From contig JANSYB010000135.1 of assembly GCA_024742655.1 (NCBI GenBank), positions 1 through 6,530 on the forward strand: 6,530 nucleotides of DNA. Reading direction: 5' to 3'. Position 1 is the stretch's first letter. Each line of letters opens with the position of its first letter. Source of the DNA: Paracoccaceae bacterium (GTDB taxonomy: Bacteria; Pseudomonadota; Alphaproteobacteria; Rhodobacterales; Rhodobacteraceae). The translations under genes were made by a program, and so were the position numbers. Positions 6,357 through 6,530 of this stretch are shown here, piece after piece. Under the pieces are notes generated by a model. It saw only the letters and a program-made list of their open reading frames with translations. It searched no databases and was not told the origin of the DNA.

Positions 6357-6419
6357 CCTGAACTGCCTTTTGGCGCAGTATAGAGGGGTTGATGCCCCGG
6401 GGCGAGAGTGCAGTTCAGG
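6357..6419. repeat. perfect 10-bp inverted repeat in the divergent promoter region
   Basis: cctgaactgc at 6357-6366 is the exact reverse complement of gcagttcagg at 6410-6419. The arms are 43 nt apart and 53 bp centre to centre, about five helical turns, and flank the -10 box of the glycosyltransferase gene. A smaller gggg/cccc inverted repeat (6385-6388, 6395-6398) lies between them. The placement suits paired operator sites for a dimeric regulator, but no regulator can be named. Confidence 0.5.
6377..6382 (-). promoter_or_regulatory. -10 box of the glycosyltransferase promoter
   Basis: TATACT on the minus strand matches 5 of 6 bases of the sigma-70 -10 consensus, and would start transcription near 6370, about 30 nt before the ATG. 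The expected -35 position (TCGCCC) is poor, so the promoter may need an activator. The flanking inverted repeat would be well placed for that. Confidence 0.4.
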
Positions 6420-6444
6420 GGAATTTCAAAAAGGGATTTGCGGA

Positions 6445-6530
6445 ATGATCGACTGGATTCTGATCGGGATCGGGCTGGCCGTCGGGGGTGGCGGATCGGA
6501 AACGGAGAACGCGCAGAGAGGGGCGGCCCC
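6445..6530 (+). CDS. 5' end of an unrecognised divergent gene, cut by the window edge
   Basis: An ATG at 6445 opens a frame that stays open to the right edge: 28 complete codons beginning MIDWILIGIGLAVGGGGSET. AAGGGA at 6431-6436 lies 8 nt upstream, a good ribosome binding site. The first 16 residues are hydrophobic and glycine-rich, possibly part of a signal or membrane segment, followed by a polar stretch. Too little is present to assign a family. The divergent orientation away from the glycosyltransferase gene and the ribosome binding site support a real gene start. Confidence 0.45.
   Translation, partial: MIDWILIGIGLAVGGGGSETENAQRGAA

Noticed and set aside
6410..6419. LexA (SOS) box reading of the GTTC/GAAC-containing repeat arms
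   Set aside because: The alphaproteobacterial LexA site needs a direct GTTC-N7-GTTC repeat, which is not present.

Overview
The window is GC-rich bacterial chromosome. Protein wording, gene styles and the Pro/Ala-rich linkers suggest an alphaproteobacterium of the Rhodobacteraceae (Roseobacter group); this is judged by eye, with no database search. Four genes lie on the minus strand and are read from right to left. A fifth, partial gene starts on the plus strand at the right edge. I found no rRNA, tRNA, CRISPR array, insertion sequence or phage gene.

Layout from right to left. At 6445-6530 a divergent plus-strand ORF begins and runs off the window. At 6340-6444 is a divergent intergenic region with a perfect 10-bp inverted repeat flanking a TATACT -10 box. 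At 5335-6339 is a GT-A type, GT8-like glycosyltransferase. At 5208-5334 is a structured leader before metY. At 3906-5207 is metY, O-acetylhomoserine sulfhydrylase, which makes homocysteine. At 3772-3905 is an intergenic region with hairpins and a possible promoter. At 1177-3771 is a long single-pass membrane protein: its cytoplasmic N-terminus resembles PilM/GspL and its periplasmic C-terminus resembles the PilP/GspC homology region, joined by long disordered linkers. At 961-1176 is an intergenic region with repeated 7-bp half-sites, a candidate promoter and a 29-codon small ORF. At 1-960 is the N-terminal half of a KefB/KefC-type CPA2 cation:proton antiporter, cut by the left edge.

The four minus-strand genes do not form an obvious pathway. 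Gaps of 127, 134 and 216 bp, each with hairpins or promoter-like sequence, suggest separate transcription units or internal promoters, not one tight operon. All genes look like core chromosomal genes with similar base composition, and there is no sign of recent transfer. The points most worth a second look are the hybrid pilus/secretion-like protein with its three L(R/K)PxxRP motifs, the metY leader RNA, and the repeat-containing control regions before the antiporter and the glycosyltransferase.
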